Shown one piece after another: positions 1 to 6,988 of a stretch of 64,000 bases of DNA. The stretch's first letter is position 1. Each line of letters begins with the position of its first letter. Origin of the DNA: Selenomonadales bacterium (lineage in GTDB: Bacteria; Bacillota; Negativicutes; Sporomusales; UBA7701); assembly GCA_029975165.1 (NCBI GenBank), contig JARKPR010000030.1, forward strand, positions 37,125-101,124, in the 5' to 3' direction. A model generated the notes under the pieces. That model had not been told where the DNA came from. It was given only the letters and a program-made list of their open reading frames with translations, and did no database searches. Both the position numbers and the translations under genes were made by a program.

Positions 1-1
1 A

Positions 2-235
2 CTGCCGCCAATCAGCCCGCATGCCTTCCGGCATATGGCGGCCACCTACCTTATCGCCGGCGGTACCGACGTAAGGACCGTATCCGGCAAGCTGGGGCAC
101 AGCAGAACCAGTACAACCATGAACATCTACAGCCACCTTTTGAAATCGGCCGAACAGGAGACGGCCGAAAGGATGGAGACGTTCCTTACACAGACAAGCA
201 CCCTCGCAAAAAGCAAAAAGGGGCAGGCGAATTAA
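2..235 (+). CDS. Tyrosine recombinase (integrase), C-terminal fragment cut by the window edge
   Basis: Only the last ~77 residues are present; the gene begins before base 1. The fragment reads through the catalytic core of a phage-type integrase: an H-x-x-R box (PHAFRH), the LGHS-type motif (KLGHSRTSTT) and the nucleophile tyrosine in the IYSH context. Such enzymes cut and rejoin DNA at att sites. The stop codon lies inside the loop of a strong terminator hairpin, and the tRNA-Ala 3' end starts about 130 bp further on. That is the usual geometry for an integrase at the end of an element inserted into a tRNA gene, with the element extending leftward out of the window. The frame is open to the left edge, so this is an edge effect and not a pseudogene. 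Confidence 0.9.
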   Translation: MPPISPHAFRHMAATYLIAGGTDVRTVSGKLGHSRTSTTMNIYSHLLKSAEQETAERMETFLTQTSTLAKSKKGQAN

Positions 236-255
236 CGCCTGCCCCTCCGTTTTTT
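219..255 (+). terminator. Rho-independent terminator of the integrase gene
   Basis: Perfect 11-bp stem (219-229 with 236-246), six-base loop containing the integrase stop codon, then a run of six T after CCG. Transcription from the integrase is stopped before it reaches the antisense of tRNA-Ala. Confidence 0.9.
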
Positions 256-333
256 CTTGCTAAATCTTTGTGGTCATTTGCGGATTTTGTTACCCGGTAT
301 CCCCAAAACTATCCCCATATTTACATAACTAAA

Positions 334-362
334 GGCCCCGCGTTCCCGCGGAGCCCCGTAGT
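334..362 (-). terminator. Likely terminator downstream of tRNA-Ala
   Basis: A 9-bp GC-rich stem (334-342 with 347-355, one G-T pair, loop of four) lies just past the CCA end of the tRNA on its own strand and is followed by TTTAGTT. The T tract is weak, so termination is likely but not certain. Confidence 0.5.
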
Positions 363-365
363 TAC

Positions 366-441
366 TGGTGGAGACGATGGGATTCGAACCCACGACCTCT
401 TGAATGCGAGCCAAGCGCTCTCCCAGCTGAGCTACGCCCCC
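366..441 (-). tRNA. tRNA-Ala (anticodon CGC)
   Basis: 76 nt on the minus strand with encoded CCA. The acceptor stem GGGGGCG/CGTCTCC contains the G3-U70 wobble pair that is the alanine identity element. The D-arm GCTC...GAGC, the T-arm with GGTTCGAATCC and an anticodon loop CTCGCAT give anticodon CGC, reading GCG codons. The 3' end points to the integrase fragment, so this gene is the likely attachment site of the element to its left; the tRNA is left intact. Confidence 0.96.
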
Positions 442-502
442 ATGTGCCAAAAACAGTCTAGTAGTATTGTATAACAGCGCCGTCCATTTTGCAAGCCAAA
501 AC

Positions 503-1015
503 CTATTCCGTCAACCGGCCAATTGCTTCCTCCTCGGCCGGGATGCGGACGGCGAGCAGCAGCCAGGCGTTGGCCAGGCCGGCGGCCAGGGCCGTAAGCC
601 AGGCGCCGAAGATGAGCGGGCCGCAGACGAGCTCGACGGTGACCGCCAGGTAGTTGGGGTGGCTAAGGAGGCGGTAGGGGCCGCAGCGGACGCACGGGAC
701 GCCGGGGAGAACGATGATGCGGGTAGTCCAGCGGCGGCCGAGGCTGGCGATGCACCAGTAGCGGAGAGCCTGGGCGGCGAGGAAGAGGGCGAGCCACAGC
801 CACCACAGCGCGCCGGGGCCGTCGCCGAGCAGCCCCTCGGCCAGCCAGCCGGCCAACCAGCCGCCATGGAGAAGGACGAAGAGGTGATAATGCCCGGCGC
901 CGTACTCGCGGCCACCCTGGTCGAGCAGCCAGCGGCGATTACGGTCGGCGAGCGACTGCTCGGCCAACCGCTGGACGGCGACCGCCGCCGTCATGAGCAC
1001 CAGCCAGCCTACCAC
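503..1015 (-). CDS. bpsB: Isoprenylcysteine carboxyl methyltransferase-family protein (YpbQ/BpsB-like)
   Basis: About 170 residues, strongly hydrophobic, with several membrane segments. The C-terminal half has the ICMT-type pattern RCGPYRLLSHPNY followed by a hydrophobic segment and a charged tail. In Bacillus the equivalent gene ypbQ (bpsB) sits beside the type III PKS bpsA, and its product O-methylates alkylpyrones. Here it overlaps the PKS stop codon by a few bases on the same strand, the same arrangement. The start is uncertain: GTG at 1015 overlaps the PKS stop, while GTG 1000 or ATG 994 are also in frame, and none has a good ribosome binding site. Translational coupling to the PKS is likely. 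The methyltransferase substrate is inferred from the Bacillus pair. Confidence 0.8.
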   Translation of the reverse strand: MVGWLVLMTAAVAVQRLAEQSLADRNRRWLLDQGGREYGAGHYHLFVLLHGGWLAGWLAEGLLGDGPGALWWLWLALFLAAQALRYWCIASLGRRWTTRIIVLPGVPCVRCGPYRLLSHPNYLAVTVELVCGPLIFGAWLTALAAGLANAWLLLAVRIPAEEEAIGRLTE

Positions 1016-2055
1016 CGGAACAGCACCTGCTCGGCGCTGAACCCCGGGCCGAGCGACAGCATCACCCCATAGCGCCCGGCGGGCGGCGTGGCCCGCAGGA
1101 ACCTTTCGAGCACGAACAGCACCGAGGCGCTCGACATGTTGCCGTATTCGGCGAGAACCTCGTAGGCCGTAGCCAGCGTCACCGCCGACAGGCCGAGGCT
1201 GTCGGCGTAGGCGGCGAGCACTTTGGCACCGCCGGGATGAACGATATAGTGGGCCAGGTCCTGGCGCGTTATCCCCCATCGCCGGCAGGCGGCGGCGGCC
1301 AGGTCGGCCAGGTGGGTGCGGACGAAGGTGGGGATGTCGCGGGAGAAGCGCACCTTGAGACCGGTGGCGACGACATCCCAGCCCATGATGTCTTCGGTGT
1401 CGGCGAACAGGGTGCTGTGGGTCCCGAGGATCTCCGGCCCTTCGCCGCCGGCCGCGACGACTGCCGCCGCGGCGCCGTCGGCGAAGATGCCCGCCCCCAC
1501 GAGGTTGGACTTCGAGAAGTCGTTGCGCTGGAAGGTGAGGCTGCAGAGCTCCACCGCCACCAGCAGCACGACGCGGCCGGGCACGGCCGCCGCCAGCTCC
1601 GCTGCCCTGGCCAGCCCCGCTACGCCGCCGGCACAGCCCAGTCCCCACACCGGCAGGCGGGCGGCGCTGGCCGCTATACCCAGCCGCCGGATGAGCTTGG
1701 CGTCCAGGCTCGGCGTGCTGATGCCGGTGGAGGAGACGAGCACGACCAGCCCCACATCGTCCGCGGCCACGCCGGCGCGGTCGAGTGCCTGGACGGCGGC
1801 TTCCGCGGCCAGGTCGAGGCCGATTTCCTCATACAGCAGGTTGGCTTCGGCAAAGGTGTGCTCGGCCGCGTACCAGGCAAGCGGCCGGGCCAGGTGGCGT
1901 TTGGCGATACAGGCGTTGTCGAAGACGGGCAGCAGGCGTTCCAGGTGGTCGATCCTGGCCTGGAAAAGGGAGGCGGTGAAATCCCTGATGTCGGCCTGGC
2001 GGATGGCGTGGGCCGGCACGGCCAGTCCTACCGACCGCACGCGTGGCGCGGACAT
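1009..2055 (-). CDS. bpsA: Type III polyketide synthase (chalcone/stilbene synthase family)
   Basis: 348 residues, normal for the family. The Cys-His-Asn triad is visible: Cys141 in GLGCAGG, His273 in YIVHPGG and Asn306 in YGNMSSAS. The C-terminal GPGFSAE motif of the thiolase fold is also present. Bacterial homologues of the BpsA type condense a long acyl-CoA with malonyl-CoA to give alkylpyrones or alkylresorcinols, which can be methylated by the neighbouring enzyme. A GGGGTGG ribosome binding site precedes the ATG. The two genes form a compact unit; rmuC ends upstream on the same strand. The starter acyl chain cannot be read from sequence. Confidence 0.93.
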   Translation of the reverse strand: MSAPRVRSVGLAVPAHAIRQADIRDFTASLFQARIDHLERLLPVFDNACIAKRHLARPLAWYAAEHTFAEANLLYEEIGLDLAAEAAVQALDRAGVAADDVGLVVLVSSTGISTPSLDAKLIRRLGIAASAARLPVWGLGCAGGVAGLARAAELAAAVPGRVVLLVAVELCSLTFQRNDFSKSNLVGAGIFADGAAAAVVAAGGEGPEILGTHSTLFADTEDIMGWDVVATGLKVRFSRDIPTFVRTHLADLAAAACRRWGITRQDLAHYIVHPGGAKVLAAYADSLGLSAVTLATAYEVLAEYGNMSSASVLFVLERFLRATPPAGRYGVMLSLGPGFSAEQVLFRW

Positions 2056-2115
2056 AAAACCACCCCGTTCATAATGAGCATGCTAGCATACTCTATGACC
2101 CGGGGTGGATAAAAA

Positions 2116-3354
2116 TTACTCCTCCAGCGTGGCGGCGGCTTCCGGGGCCGGCAGTTCCTGCACCGTCCGCAGCTTGCGTTCGATGGTCCGCGACTTCTGG
2201 GCAGCGGTTTCGATGGAGTTCGAGGCTTCCTGCAGCTTCTTCTGCGTCTTCTCGAGCATGTCGCCGAAACGGCCGAACTCGGTCTTGACCGCCCCGAGGA
2301 GCGTCCACACCTCGCTGGAGCGTTTCTCGACCGCCAGCGTCCTGAAGCCCATCTGCAGGCTGCTCAGGAGCGCCGCCAATGTCGTCGGCCCGGTGACGAC
2401 CACCCGGTAGTCCCGCTGGAGCTGGTCGCACAGCCCCGGCCGGCGCAGTACCTCGGCGAACAGGCCCTCGACCGGCAGGAAGAGAATGGCGAAATCGGTG
2501 GTATGGGGCGGATCGATGTATTTCTCCCTTATCGCCCTGGCCTCGATTTTCACCCTGGCTTCCATCCCCCTGGCCGCTTCCTCGGCCATCACCGAGTTGG
2601 CCTGGTCCTGGGCGTCGAGCAGCCGCTGGTAATCTTCCTGGGGAAACTTGGCGTCGATAGGCAGCCAGACGGGTTTTTCCCCGTCTTCGCGCCCCGGCAG
2701 GCGGATGGCGAATTCGACCCGTTCGCCGCTGCCGGGCTTGGTGGCCACGTTACGGTCGTACTGGTCGGGGGTGAGGATTTGCTCCAGGAGGCTGGCCAGG
2801 TGGATCTCCCCCCAGATGCCGCGAGTCTTGACGTTGGTGAGCACCCGTTTGAGGTCGCCCACCCCGGCGGCGAGGGTCTGCATTTCGCCTAGCCCTTTGT
2901 GGACGAGCTCCAGCCGTTCGCTCACCAGGCGGAAGGATTCTCCCAGCCGCTTTTCGAGCGTGGCGTGGAGCTTCTCGTCGACCGTCGCCCGCATCACCTC
3001 GAGCTGCCGGTTGTTGTCCGCCTGCATCAGCTTGAGCCGTTCCTCGACGATCTCCCGCATCCGCTCCAGCTTGTTTTCGTTGCTCTGGGTAAGCGCCATG
3101 AGCTGGCGGGAGAAAACCTCGATCTGCCCGGTCTGGAGGGCGGCCATGTCGGACATGCGGGCCAGCAGGGAGTCGCTCAGATGCCGCTGAGCGTCGCTAT
3201 TTTCGCGGCGGCTGACGACAAATTCCTCCCTCACCACCCGCTCCAGCCGTTCCCGGTCGTCGCGGCCGCCGCGGCCGTGCGACTGGGCGAAGGCTAATAA
3301 GGCGATTACGATGACATTGAGTCCCAGGGATATGAGCAACAGTGTTTCCGACAT
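2116..3354 (-). CDS. rmuC: RmuC-family DNA recombination protein
   Basis: 412 residues. A single N-terminal membrane anchor (residues ~5-24) is followed by a long coiled coil (~30-160) and then the RmuC domain, with KTRGIWGEIHLASLLEQIL and the nuclease-like core LPIDAKFPQEDY. RmuC proteins limit recombination at inverted repeats and resemble restriction-type nucleases; the catalytic role is not proven. The start ATG at 3354 gives a clean membrane anchor. It lies 60 bp upstream of the PKS start on the same strand. Nothing looks damaged. Confidence 0.93.
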   Translation of the reverse strand: MSETLLLISLGLNVIVIALLAFAQSHGRGGRDDRERLERVVREEFVVSRRENSDAQRHLSDSLLARMSDMAALQTGQIEVFSRQLMALTQSNENKLERMREIVEERLKLMQADNNRQLEVMRATVDEKLHATLEKRLGESFRLVSERLELVHKGLGEMQTLAAGVGDLKRVLTNVKTRGIWGEIHLASLLEQILTPDQYDRNVATKPGSGERVEFAIRLPGREDGEKPVWLPIDAKFPQEDYQRLLDAQDQANSVMAEEAARGMEARVKIEARAIREKYIDPPHTTDFAILFLPVEGLFAEVLRRPGLCDQLQRDYRVVVTGPTTLAALLSSLQMGFRTLAVEKRSSEVWTLLGAVKTEFGRFGDMLEKTQKKLQEASNSIETAAQKSRTIERKLRTVQELPAPEAAATLEE

Positions 3355-3520
3355 ATATCCGCCTCCTGTGAAACCATTCCTTTACATTTATTTCCATATC
3401 ATCGGCCGTTTTTCCTTCTGCCGATCAGAAAACTATCGCTTCGCCAAGCCTTTTGTCACAGGCGAATCTATAGTTGCTCCCATGCCTGCCAGAAAGCTCC
3501 TGCCTTCTAACAGACCAAAC

Positions 3521-3550
3521 AAAAGCTTGCAGCTATTGCCGCAAGCTTTT
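3521..3550 (-). terminator. Terminator after the DUF4412-like gene
   Basis: Perfect 10-bp inverted repeat (3521-3530 and 3541-3550) with a ten-base loop; on the minus strand the 3' arm ends in TTTTG. It lies just downstream of the secreted-protein gene ending at 3591 and before rmuC. Confidence 0.65.
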
Positions 3551-3590
3551 GCAGTTGGAATGGCAAACTGGCCCGGCCGCAGGGTTCTCG

Positions 3591-4148
3591 TCACATGCCG
3601 CCCATGGCGAACTTTTTATAGCCGTTCGGCACTTCGAACAGTGAGGCATCGGGAACACCGACCTGGATGTTGCGAAATTCCTGCCACCAGGAGCCGTCCT
3701 CGGCGGCCGTCCTCAGCGGCAGGGCGGAGTCCGCCGCCAGCCACTGCAGGAAGGAGTGCCGCCTGCTGTCGGTCTGGACGGTGATGCGATATTTGTTGGC
3801 GGTCTGGCCGTTGACCGTTTCCGTGCCGAGCAGCGTCCTCTCGACCTCGCCGGCCATCGGCTCGGAGCTAGGGACGACGTTTTCCAGCCTGATGGGCTGC
3901 TCCATATACATTTTCTCCGTGGGCATCAGCATCCAAACGACTTTTTTGTCCATCCGCGTTATCGAGACCACCCCGGCCGTCTCGAACCGCATCTTATCCC
4001 CGGCGACGAAAATTTTCCCCTGCATGGTCTGCTTGCCGTGCGCGGTGACGATATCGGCGCTGAAGCCCTGGAAAGCCGCCGCCACCGCCATCGCACCCGC
4101 AAGCAAGGCCGCTACCAGCACCAGGCATACGCATACCCGCAACTTCAT
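3591..4148 (-). CDS. Secreted DUF4412-like / LolA-fold protein
   Basis: About 185 residues with a signal peptide (hydrophobic core ~6-25). The mature part starts with a 'SADIVTAHGKQTMQGKIFV' stretch and continues 'GDKMRFE', typical of DUF4412/outer-membrane lipoprotein carrier-like proteins, which form an open beta barrel that may bind lipid or a small molecule. An in-frame ATG at 4157 directly abuts the GGAAGG ribosome binding site, so the ATG at 4148, nine bases after it, is the better start. A stem-loop terminator follows. The function in this organism is unknown. Confidence 0.6.
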   Translation of the reverse strand: MKLRVCVCLVLVAALLAGAMAVAAAFQGFSADIVTAHGKQTMQGKIFVAGDKMRFETAGVVSITRMDKKVVWMLMPTEKMYMEQPIRLENVVPSSEPMAGEVERTLLGTETVNGQTANKYRITVQTDSRRHSFLQWLAADSALPLRTAAEDGSWWQEFRNIQVGVPDASLFEVPNGYKKFAMGGM

Positions 4149-4357
4149 GCTGATCATCCTTCCCGATTATTGGTCCCTCATATGGTAAAGTTCGGTAATA
4201 AATGTCCGTTTCCCTGCCGGGAACACCCACGATTGCCGCTGTTTTGCCGTGGCCGACGGGATAGCCGGCCTGGCACCGGTTCAAACTAATCGTGCAGGAG
4301 ATTGTCGCCATGCCCCGGGAACTGTCAGAAAGCCCACAACCAGGGAGGTGAATTTTC
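4149..4357. other. Short intergenic region between divergent units
   Basis: No clear gene. A 13-codon reading frame begins at ATG 4311 after an AGGAG-like site and ends in the ribosome binding site of the next small gene; it could be a leader peptide, but there is no other support. A 35-codon frame from 4181 is also open but lacks a ribosome binding site. Confidence 0.4.
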
Positions 4358-4453
4358 ATGGCCATGAACGATATGCTCGACTCCGACCCTGCGAAAAAAA
4401 ACAAGCCGGGAGCGCGGGAAGCCGAGTCGCTGCAAGCCGAAAAACCGAAATGA
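4358..4453 (+). CDS. Small hydrophilic protein, 31 residues
   Basis: ATG at 4358 is preceded by a near-perfect AGGGAGGTG ribosome binding site at good spacing. The product starts MAMNDMLDSDP and is highly charged (acidic first third, Lys/Arg/Glu later) with no membrane segment. Codon third positions are GC-biased like the neighbours. A second small frame follows about 50 bases downstream, and a terminator ends the unit at 4700. I do not recognise the family; small charged proteins of this kind occur in spore-formers, but assigning a spore role would be guesswork. Confidence 0.55.
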   Translation: MAMNDMLDSDPAKKNKPGAREAESLQAEKPK

Positions 4454-4501
4454 CCGGTCTGCGGGCGGTAGGATACCGCCAAACCAGTTTTTGCAAAGGG
4501 G

Positions 4502-4660
4502 GTGTGCCTGATAAGAACGCCAACCATTGATGAAGAATACGGGCCCAACAACCCCGAACCCCTGGCCATGAAGGATTCGGCGACCGTGCGCGACCCCACC
4601 CGCGACTCCCTGCACGCGGCCTCGGAGTACATCGAGCGCACCCAGGCCGATACCGATTGA
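4502..4660 (+). CDS. Small acidic protein, up to 52 residues, start unresolved
   Basis: An open frame ending at 4660 with strong GC-third-position bias, reading DEEYGPNNPEPLAMKDS and ending in an acidic helix (EYIERTQADTD). A ribosome binding site, AAAGGGGG, lies at 4496-4503, but no ATG is well placed: GTG 4502 touches it, CTG 4508 or ATA 4511 would need a rare start, and ATG 4565 has no binding site. The codon bias and the terminator 8 bases after the stop support expression. Unknown function; probably co-transcribed with the 31-residue protein upstream. Confidence 0.45.
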   Translation: MCLIRTPTIDEEYGPNNPEPLAMKDSATVRDPTRDSLHAASEYIERTQADTD

Positions 4661-4667
4661 GCCGGGA

Positions 4668-4700
4668 TGACAGTGGCAAATCGCCACTGTCAACTTTTTT
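4668..4700 (+). terminator. Terminator of the small-protein unit
   Basis: Perfect 10-bp stem TGACAGTGGC/GCCACTGTCA with a five-base loop followed by AC and eight T. Confidence 0.92.
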
Positions 4701-4806
4701 TCAATATCTTGTGTGTTTTGCAGGATTTATTCCCATTTATAGCGAAATATAGTATTCGACCGATTGGATACTTATGCCTGAGCGGGCGTAAGAGGAGGGA
4801 CGAAAG

Positions 4807-5244
4807 ATGTACTGCCCTATCCGTGGCCCGTCAAGAGTCGATAAGCTCAGAAAAAGAAAGCGCAGCAACAAGTCTCGCTTCCGCAAAGCGATTGTCGTTC
4901 TTGCTGGCGTGCTGCTTCTGACAGTGGCGATTCCCGCTTTCCCCGAGCTGGACAAGCAGCTCTTCGGCGGCATCTTCCCCGTATCCGGGCAGCAACAGCT
5001 GACGCCGCAGCAACCGCCGCAGAAGACGGAGTACGCGGTCGTCTATATCAGCGGCGCCGTCGCCAATCCAGGAGTGATCAGGGTACCGGCCGGCACCACG
5101 GTGGCTGACATCGTCAGGCTTGCCGGCGGCTTTACGGCTGGCGCCGACACCGCCAAGCTCACCCTCGCAGGCATCGTGAAGGACGAAATGCATATCCATG
5201 TCGATAAGGTAGCGACAACACCCCCCCAAGTAAAGAAGAGATAA
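4807..5244 (+). CDS. Membrane-anchored SLBB-domain protein
   Basis: 145 residues. A basic N-terminus (many Lys/Arg, ~12-28) precedes one transmembrane or signal-anchor segment (~29-46) and a Gln/Pro-rich linker. The C-terminal half is an SLBB domain of the ComEA N-terminal kind: YISGAVANPGVIRVP, then TVADIVRLAGGF. SLBB domains bind ligands or polysaccharide; in ComEA the domain precedes a DNA-binding helix-hairpin-helix, which is missing here. AGAGGAGGG lies at good spacing before the ATG. Likely a cell-surface protein of unknown ligand. A strong terminator follows. Confidence 0.8.
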   Translation: MYCPIRGPSRVDKLRKRKRSNKSRFRKAIVVLAGVLLLTVAIPAFPELDKQLFGGIFPVSGQQQLTPQQPPQKTEYAVVYISGAVANPGVIRVPAGTTVADIVRLAGGFTAGADTAKLTLAGIVKDEMHIHVDKVATTPPQVKKR

Positions 5245-5272
5245 ACGGACGGCATCAGATATATCCAGGTTT

Positions 5273-5305
5273 AAAGAGTCTTTTGTCACAAAAGACTCTT
5301 TTTTT
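5273..5305 (+). terminator. Terminator of the SLBB gene
   Basis: 13-bp stem AAAGAGTCTTTTG/CAAAAGACTCTTT with loop TCA, followed by a T run. Confidence 0.92.
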
Positions 5306-5347
5306 GAGTTGATGACTATGTCTTATCCCTGCTTGAAAATAGGGCCG

Positions 5348-5383
5348 AAAAAATGACCTATGCCTGACAGGCATAGGTCATTT
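5348..5383 (-). terminator. Terminator of the encapsulin operon
   Basis: 16-bp near-perfect palindromic stem (5351-5383) with essentially no loop beyond TGACA; on the minus strand it is followed by a six-T run (bases 5348-5353 read A on plus). Confidence 0.9.
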
Positions 5384-5425
5384 ACTAGTCTTATATTTCA
5401 GGCGTAGTTTCAACAGGACAGCCCT

Positions 5426-6262
5426 TTATTCTAAAGTACAAACGGCACTCGGACGCCGGATTAGAAGCGCTACCGTCTCCAGAACCCTAAACAAATGGTT
5501 CATTTTCTCTGCGCCCAGATAGCCAGCAGTTAAGTCCTGTCCGACGGCTAAGCTCAGGTTCTTGGCCCCTACTTCCACCAGCACGGCCTTTTGCCCCTCG
5601 ATTACATTTGAGTAATATATGCCGCCGGTTACAAGAGCCTTGATCTGGTCGAGTTCAAGCGTACCCGTATTGCCATATACCCGAATAAGCTTGCCAAATT
5701 GTACCGGGCTCACCACCATGGCATAAGCCCCGTAATGCCCGGCACCGGCGAGCTGGTTAACTGCCTTCACTACGTCAGCCAAACCGCTGCCCGGCTCGTC
5801 CCAAGCACCGATCTTCACCTGAGAGCGCCCGGAGGCGGTAAATAAGCCTTCTAGCCCCAGTTCTTTACTGCCGTTGAAAATCAATGCGTCTTCCTGGGCA
5901 GCCACCGCCTCCGCCGCAATGGCCGCAGCGCTGACGTCTACAGGCAAGCCCATTTGCCTGTCGGTTTCAACATCGCGCCAGGCAATCTTAAAATCGGTAT
6001 AGAGCTGTGGCAAGGACACCGTTTTCCGGTCACTGGCCTCGACTACGGGGCTTTCCCCTTCCCCCGTCATATCTACGCCGGCTGCCCTTTTCCCTTTAAA
6101 GATCGAAAAAGGCACGCTATATGCCCCAGCCCCCAGAGGACCAAGCACTTCTACCACGCGACGACCAACCATAGTAGTCCGCGCGGAGGATATAATCGCC
6201 TCGTCAATTCTGTTCCATTCAGACTCCGAAAGGGGGGCGGTCGCCCTATCCAAATAATCCAT
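5426..6262 (-). CDS. Family 1 encapsulin shell protein
   Basis: 278 residues, normal length for an encapsulin with the HK97 phage capsid fold. Start MDYLDRATAPLSESEWNRID matches the N-terminal helix that forms the cargo-binding groove; later motifs such as GPLGAGAY, FKIAWRDVE and the C-terminal barrel agree. Encapsulins self-assemble into ~25-nm protein shells. The gene immediately before it in the operon encodes a ferritin-like protein ending in a cargo-loading peptide, so the compartment most likely oxidises and stores iron and protects against oxidative stress. Both genes share a promoter near 6800 and a terminator at 5350. Composition is somewhat AT-richer than the glycogen region. Confidence 0.95.
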   Translation of the reverse strand: MDYLDRATAPLSESEWNRIDEAIISSARTTMVGRRVVEVLGPLGAGAYSVPFSIFKGKRAAGVDMTGEGESPVVEASDRKTVSLPQLYTDFKIAWRDVETDRQMGLPVDVSAAAIAAEAVAAQEDALIFNGSKELGLEGLFTASGRSQVKIGAWDEPGSGLADVVKAVNQLAGAGHYGAYAMVVSPVQFGKLIRVYGNTGTLELDQIKALVTGGIYYSNVIEGQKAVLVEVGAKNLSLAVGQDLTAGYLGAEKMNHLFRVLETVALLIRRPSAVCTLE

Positions 6263-6287
6263 ATGTACTTACCTCCCTTTTCTAAAC

Positions 6288-6671
6288 TTATTTCTGCCCG
6301 AGCAGATTTCCTACCGTGAATGCGGGCTTATCAGCTTTATCCGGTTCTACGGCCTTAGCGGGGCCGCCGGCGGACAAAGATTCCTTCAGTTCCGCCACTT
6401 CCTGTTCACCCTGCTCATACCAGGCTTGTTCGTCGGGAGCCAAAGTTTTCAGCAAGGCCAGAAATTCGCCGGCATGCACTTTCTCTTCGTCGGCTATGTC
6501 TGTCAGCACCGCCTGAGTTAACGGGTCGTCGACCGATTCCGCCAACTGGACATAAAGTTGCACCGCCTCATACTCCGCAGCAATGAGAAATCGAATGGCG
6601 CGAATGATTTCCGGCTTCGTCAGTTTACGTTCCGCCGCCATGCCCGCAAAAGGGTTCCCAAAATCCGGCAT
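6288..6671 (-). CDS. Encapsulated ferritin-like cargo protein (EncFtn type)
   Basis: 127 residues, starting at ATG 6671 behind an AGGAGG site eight bases away; an upstream in-frame extension to 6809 runs through the promoter and is rejected. One helical pair carries the metal ligands: a Glu in AAEYEAVQLY and ExxH in DEEKVHAGEF, as expected for the half-ferritin that dimerises to build a diiron ferroxidase. A Gly/Ala/Pro-rich linker (~95-117) leads to the C-terminal peptide FTVGNLLGQK, the expected encapsulation tag (TVGxLxxx). It oxidises Fe(II) for deposition inside the shell made by the next gene, 25 bases downstream. Confidence 0.94.
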   Translation of the reverse strand: MPDFGNPFAGMAAERKLTKPEIIRAIRFLIAAEYEAVQLYVQLAESVDDPLTQAVLTDIADEEKVHAGEFLALLKTLAPDEQAWYEQGEQEVAELKESLSAGGPAKAVEPDKADKPAFTVGNLLGQK

Positions 6672-6688
6672 TGATCGTTCCTCCTGTC

Positions 6689-6703
6689 GTATAATATTTA
6701 TAC
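6689..6703 (-). promoter_or_regulatory. Palindrome in the encapsulin leader
   Basis: Inverted repeat GTATAA-N3-TTATAC (7-1-7 with one mismatch) directly upstream of the ferritin-like gene's ribosome binding site. It resembles the AT-rich palindromes bound by Fur/PerR-family repressors. Repressor identity is inference. Confidence 0.4.
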
Positions 6704-6777
6704 CCTCACCAGGACGCAGGCGGCGGGCGATCTGCCCAAACGCCGTATTACTTACCCCGTCCTGTATCGGCCTTGGT

Positions 6778-6828
6778 AAATAATGATTATCTAAAAAGAA
6801 TAATACCATCTTAACGACGATAGAGCAA
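6778..6828 (-). promoter_or_regulatory. Promoter with Fur/PerR-like box for the encapsulin operon
   Basis: On the minus strand TTGCTC (6823-6828), a 17-base spacer and TATTAT (6800-6805) form a sigma-A-type promoter. Overlapping the expected start is the palindrome ATAAT-C-ATTAT within 6778-6792, close to a 7-1-7 Fur/PerR operator. Iron- or peroxide-controlled expression would fit an iron-storage compartment. The leader to the first ATG is about 120 nt. Confidence 0.55.
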
Positions 6829-6988
6829 TACTTTATTAGTTTAATAATACTATAATATCATAAATTTGGTTATTTTGATGCCCCATCAGAAACTGCGCTA
6901 AATTGACTGGTGACGTCTTTCAGGGCCAGTGGATATATTATGGCTCGCTCAGGACTATAAATTTCGGTACAGGAATTAGATGAGCTGC

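Larger units (their letters stand above)
6672..6988. other. Intergenic region upstream of the encapsulin operon
   Basis: Contains the encapsulin leader, palindrome and promoter listed separately (6689-6828). The rest (6829-6988) is AT-rich and holds no recognisable gene; it should include the downstream flank of the AEC transporter gene, for which I see no strong hairpin. Confidence 0.6.

Noticed and set aside
268..474. 68-codon frame across tRNA-Ala
   Set aside because: It runs antisense through the tRNA and gives the well-known artefact peptide GDDGIRTHDLLNAS; not a gene.
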